From Actinomycetota bacterium (GTDB lineage Bacteria; Actinomycetota; Humimicrobiia; Humimicrobiales; Humimicrobiaceae), in the NCBI GenBank assembly GCA_016927635.1, contig JAFGMJ010000164.1, positions 1 through 8,454 of the forward strand: 8,454 nt of DNA. Direction: 5' to 3'. The position numbers were made by a program, and so were the translations under genes. Below the pieces are notes generated by a model. That model searched no databases. It was not told the DNA's origin and was given only the letters and a program-made list of their open reading frames with translations. Of this stretch, positions 6,215 through 8,454 are shown piece by piece (within the stretch, counting starts at the first letter, position 1; every line of letters begins with the position of its first letter).

Positions 6215-7192
6215 ATGCGTGAGATAGAATACAGGGAAGCTATCAGGGAAGCAGTAATAGAGGAAATGAACATGGACCCAAAGGTTTTTTTAATAGGCGA
6301 GGATATAGGGAAATATGGCGGCGCATTCAGGGCTTATAAGGGTCTGCTTGATATGTATGGGGAAGACAGGGTAATCAATACGCCAATATCTGAAGGTGCG
6401 ATAATAGGCGCCGGCATGGGCGCTGCAATAACCGGATACAGGCCGGTTTCAGAGCTGATGTTTATTGATTTTTCAACCCTTGCAATGGACCAGATTGTTA
6501 ACCAGGCTGCCAAAATCAGGTATATGACAGGGGATAATTTAAGATGCCCTCTTGTTATAAGGACACAGGGCGGGGCAGGCCGTGGAGTGGCTGCACAGCA
6601 CTCACAGAGCCTGGAGGCATGGTTCTATCATGTACCGGGCCTTAAAGTAGTAATGCCTGCAACTCCTTATGATGTAAAAGGCCTTTTAAAGACTGCCATT
6701 AGGGATGACAATGTTGTAATGTTTATAGAGCATAAGATGATATACCTTTTAAAAGGACCTGTTCCGGAAGAGGAATATACGATACCTTTCGGGGTTGCAG
6801 ATATTAAAAGACAAGGAACAGATGTCACCATATTTGCGTACTCCAATATGGTGTATAAATCTCTTGAAGCGGCCGCTGAGCTTGAAAACTATGGTATAAG
6901 CGCTGAAGTGTTTGATCCAAGGACGCTTGTTCCTCTTGACGAGGATGCTCTTATTGCATCCGTGAAAAAAACAGGACGGCTGGTCGTTGTTACTGAAGCC
7001 TGCGAGAGGGGAAGCGTTGCCTCTGATGTGGCTGCAAAGGTTTCACTAAAAGCATTTGACTGGCTTGATAGTCCTGTTAAAATAGTCGCAGGCCTTAATA
7101 CACCTATACCTTATAACTCGACTCTTGAACAGGCATCGATACCGCATAAAGCAGACATAGTCAATGCTGTAAAAGAGGTAATGGGCATATAA
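6215..7192 (+). CDS. ThDP-dependent 2-oxo-acid/acetoin dehydrogenase E1, beta subunit
   Basis: A 325-residue partner of the preceding gene, forming an alpha2-beta2 E1 enzyme. It contributes the cofactor-activating glutamate and the E2-binding C-terminal domain in known relatives. Visible landmarks are GEDIGKYGGAF (28-38), NTPISEGAIIGAGMGAA (55-71) with Glu60 in the cofactor-activating position, FIDFSTLAMDQIVNQAAK (83-100), TQGGAGRGVAAQHSQSLEAWFYHVPGLKVVMPATPYD (117-153) with the conserved His129, and the family-typical end TPIPYNSTLEQASIP (296-310). Length is normal and the gene is intact. A strong AGGAAAGGA site lies 5 nt upstream. In acetoin and pyruvate dehydrogenase operons the next gene is normally E2; here a transaldolase-family gene follows after 71 nt. 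The enzyme may share an E2 encoded elsewhere, or work without E2 in a carboligase/ketol-transfer reaction; the second option is speculative. Confidence 0.93.
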   Translation: MREIEYREAIREAVIEEMNMDPKVFLIGEDIGKYGGAFRAYKGLLDMYGEDRVINTPISEGAIIGAGMGAAITGYRPVSELMFIDFSTLAMDQIVNQAAKIRYMTGDNLRCPLVIRTQGGAGRGVAAQHSQSLEAWFYHVPGLKVVMPATPYDVKGLLKTAIRDDNVVMFIEHKMIYLLKGPVPEEEYTIPFGVADIKRQGTDVTIFAYSNMVYKSLEAAAELENYGISAEVFDPRTLVPLDEDALIASVKKTGRLVVVTEACERGSVASDVAAKVSLKAFDWLDSPVKIVAGLNTPIPYNSTLEQASIPHKADIVNAVKEVMGI

Positions 7193-7263
7193 TATTTTTG
7201 TTTAAAATTGTTCAGATAATTAAGAAAATAAAAATAATTTTTTAGGATGAAAGGATAACTGAA

Positions 7264-8454
7264 ATGCAAAATTTTGAAAAATCAGCCATGCAGAGGCTTG
7301 TAGAAGTTTCAGAAGATTTTGAGGCATGGTGGGACAGCTCACCTTTGATTTTTAAAGTCTGGGAAAAAAGCATGCTTGAAAAAGCAAAACCAGAAGACAG
7401 GTCCAAGCTTGAGAAGTGGCTTAAAATATTGTTTGATTATAATAACCCGGCCGCTACTCTTTTCAGCGGGGTTACTACAAATCCAAGGCTTACAAGAAAA
7501 GTGCTTGACCTCCTGCCACCAGAAGAAGTGGATCCGATAGTTGATAAACTGCTGGTAGACAATCCAGTAAAAAATAATGCTGAAATTGCATGGGAAGTAT
7601 ACAAAGCAATAACAAAAGAGGGTACACAGCTTTACATGCCGTTATTTGAAAAATCCAAATATAAAAAAGGCTATGTAAGCGCACAGGTGGACCCCAGGCT
7701 TGTAACAGACGTAAAAGAGATGCTGTGGCAGGCGCTTGAATTAAAGAAATTATCGCCAAATATTATGATAAAGTGTCCAGGCTCAAAGGAAGGAATTTAT
7801 CTTCTGCAAACGCTTACTGCTTTGGGTGTGCCAACTAACTCCACATTGATATTCAGTGTACCCAATGCCATGCAGGTTGCAAAAGCTGTCAAAAGAGGGC
7901 ATGAGATAGGTACAAGCTGGGGAGTTGACTACTCTCAGTGGAGGTCAGTTATTACAATTATGATAGGCCGTTTTGAAGGCAGGCCGCAGTTTGCTGAAAG
8001 TGCAAAATCAGTGGGTATTGAGCTTACAGAGGAAGTGGCAAGGTGGGCCGGTATTGCAATAGCTAAAAAAGTCCATGGGCTTTTAAATGATGCTAAAAAT
8101 GGCTACTTAAGCAAGCTTCTTTTATGTTCAGCAAGACCTGGCCCCGGCGAGGGAAATTTGTATCATATAGAAAAAGTTGCCGGAGGCAAAATGGTTTATA
8201 CCTTAAACCCTGAGATAATAGATGATTTTATGAGGATTTGTGAAAATAAAGAAATATACAATCAGATAAATGATCCCGTGCCTCAGGATATAATGGATAA
8301 GCTTTTAAAAATACCATATTTCAAACAGGGATATGATGAAGACGGAATAGCAATAGAGGATTTTGTAAATCATCCTTCGTTTGTTTATACAAGAGACGAG
8401 TTCTCAGGCTCAATGAAAGAAATAGAAGAGTATGTTGAGATAAGAAGAAAAGCT
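7264..8454 (+). CDS. Long transaldolase-family protein (partial, runs off the right edge)
   Basis: The reading frame is open for 397 codons from the ATG at 7264 to the window edge with no stop, so the C terminus is missing. AAAGGA lies 8 nt upstream. The family makes a Schiff base between a lysine and a ketose to transfer or release a dihydroxyacetone unit. Visible features are FSGVTTNPRL (67-76, Asn73), YVSAQVDPRLVTD (137-149), IMIKCPGSKEG (167-177) with the probable Schiff-base Lys170, PTNSTLIFSVPNAMQVAKA (190-208), TIMIGRFEGRP (231-241) with Arg236 and LLCSARPGPG (286-295). Asp24 in WWDSSPL probably replaces the usual N-terminal Asp. The catalytic Glu of classical transaldolase (STEVDAR in E. 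coli TalB) is Gln141, as in fructose-6-phosphate aldolase. At over 397 residues it is longer than TalB (about 316) or TalC/FSA (about 215). It may be a transaldolase or an aldolase of unknown substrate. Confidence 0.85.
   Translation, partial: MQNFEKSAMQRLVEVSEDFEAWWDSSPLIFKVWEKSMLEKAKPEDRSKLEKWLKILFDYNNPAATLFSGVTTNPRLTRKVLDLLPPEEVDPIVDKLLVDNPVKNNAEIAWEVYKAITKEGTQLYMPLFEKSKYKKGYVSAQVDPRLVTDVKEMLWQALELKKLSPNIMIKCPGSKEGIYLLQTLTALGVPTNSTLIFSVPNAMQVAKAVKRGHEIGTSWGVDYSQWRSVITIMIGRFEGRPQFAESAKSVGIELTEEVARWAGIAIAKKVHGLLNDAKNGYLSKLLLCSARPGPGEGNLYHIEKVAGGKMVYTLNPEIIDDFMRICENKEIYNQINDPVPQDIMDKLLKIPYFKQGYDEDGIAIEDFVNHPSFVYTRDEFSGSMKEIEEYVEIRRKA

Noticed and set aside
7193..7263. A separate promoter/operator before the transaldolase-family gene
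   Set aside because: No TGCAAT half-sites and no convincing -35/-10 pair were seen, so transcription from the E1 promoter is assumed.

Overview
The window is 8.45 kb of AT-rich bacterial DNA with every recognisable gene on the + strand. It holds eight genes, the last one cut by the right edge. Arg is written mostly AGA/AGG and Ile often ATA. Intergenic regions are very A/T-rich, and most genes have a clear Shine-Dalgarno sequence. This fits a low-GC, probably fermentative and anaerobic bacterium, but nothing here allows a firm taxonomic call. No tRNA, rRNA, CRISPR array, insertion sequence, integrase or phage gene is visible. The region reads as a sugar-catabolism locus.

Layout. (1) 62-1036: an aldo/keto reductase, probably the end of a separate upstream unit. 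(2) 1037-1186: an intergenic region with a strong promoter (-35 TTGCAA, 17-bp spacer, -10 TATAAT) embedded in an inverted-repeat element. (3) 1187-4978: a compact operon of transketolase N-terminal subunit, transketolase C-terminal subunit (14-nt overlap), a divergent RpiB/LacAB-type sugar isomerase, a SorC-family sugar-responsive regulator and a DUF985-type cupin. (4) 4979-5184: a second intergenic region whose promoter/operator matches the first at 29 of 32 positions. (5) 5185-8454: a second operon of 2-oxo-acid dehydrogenase E1 alpha, E1 beta and a long, divergent transaldolase-family protein that runs off the edge.

How the parts may work together (inference). The SorC regulator probably binds the duplicated element and so controls both operons in response to a sugar phosphate. 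The enzymes are carbon-carbon bond makers and breakers: a two-subunit transketolase (C2 transfer, ThDP), a Schiff-base transaldolase/aldolase (C3 transfer), a second two-subunit ThDP enzyme of the E1 type, and an aldose-ketose isomerase. That isomerase lacks the usual ribose-5-phosphate isomerase B histidines and the phosphate-binding RHxxR motif, so its substrate is probably not ribose 5-phosphate. The order transketolase N - transketolase C - RpiB-like isomerase resembles the SqwG-SqwH-SqwI core of the sulfoquinovose transketolase pathway. It would also suit a tetrose-phosphate or apiose-type pathway. No kinase, transporter, glycosidase, or E2/E3 gene lies in the window, so the substrate stays open.
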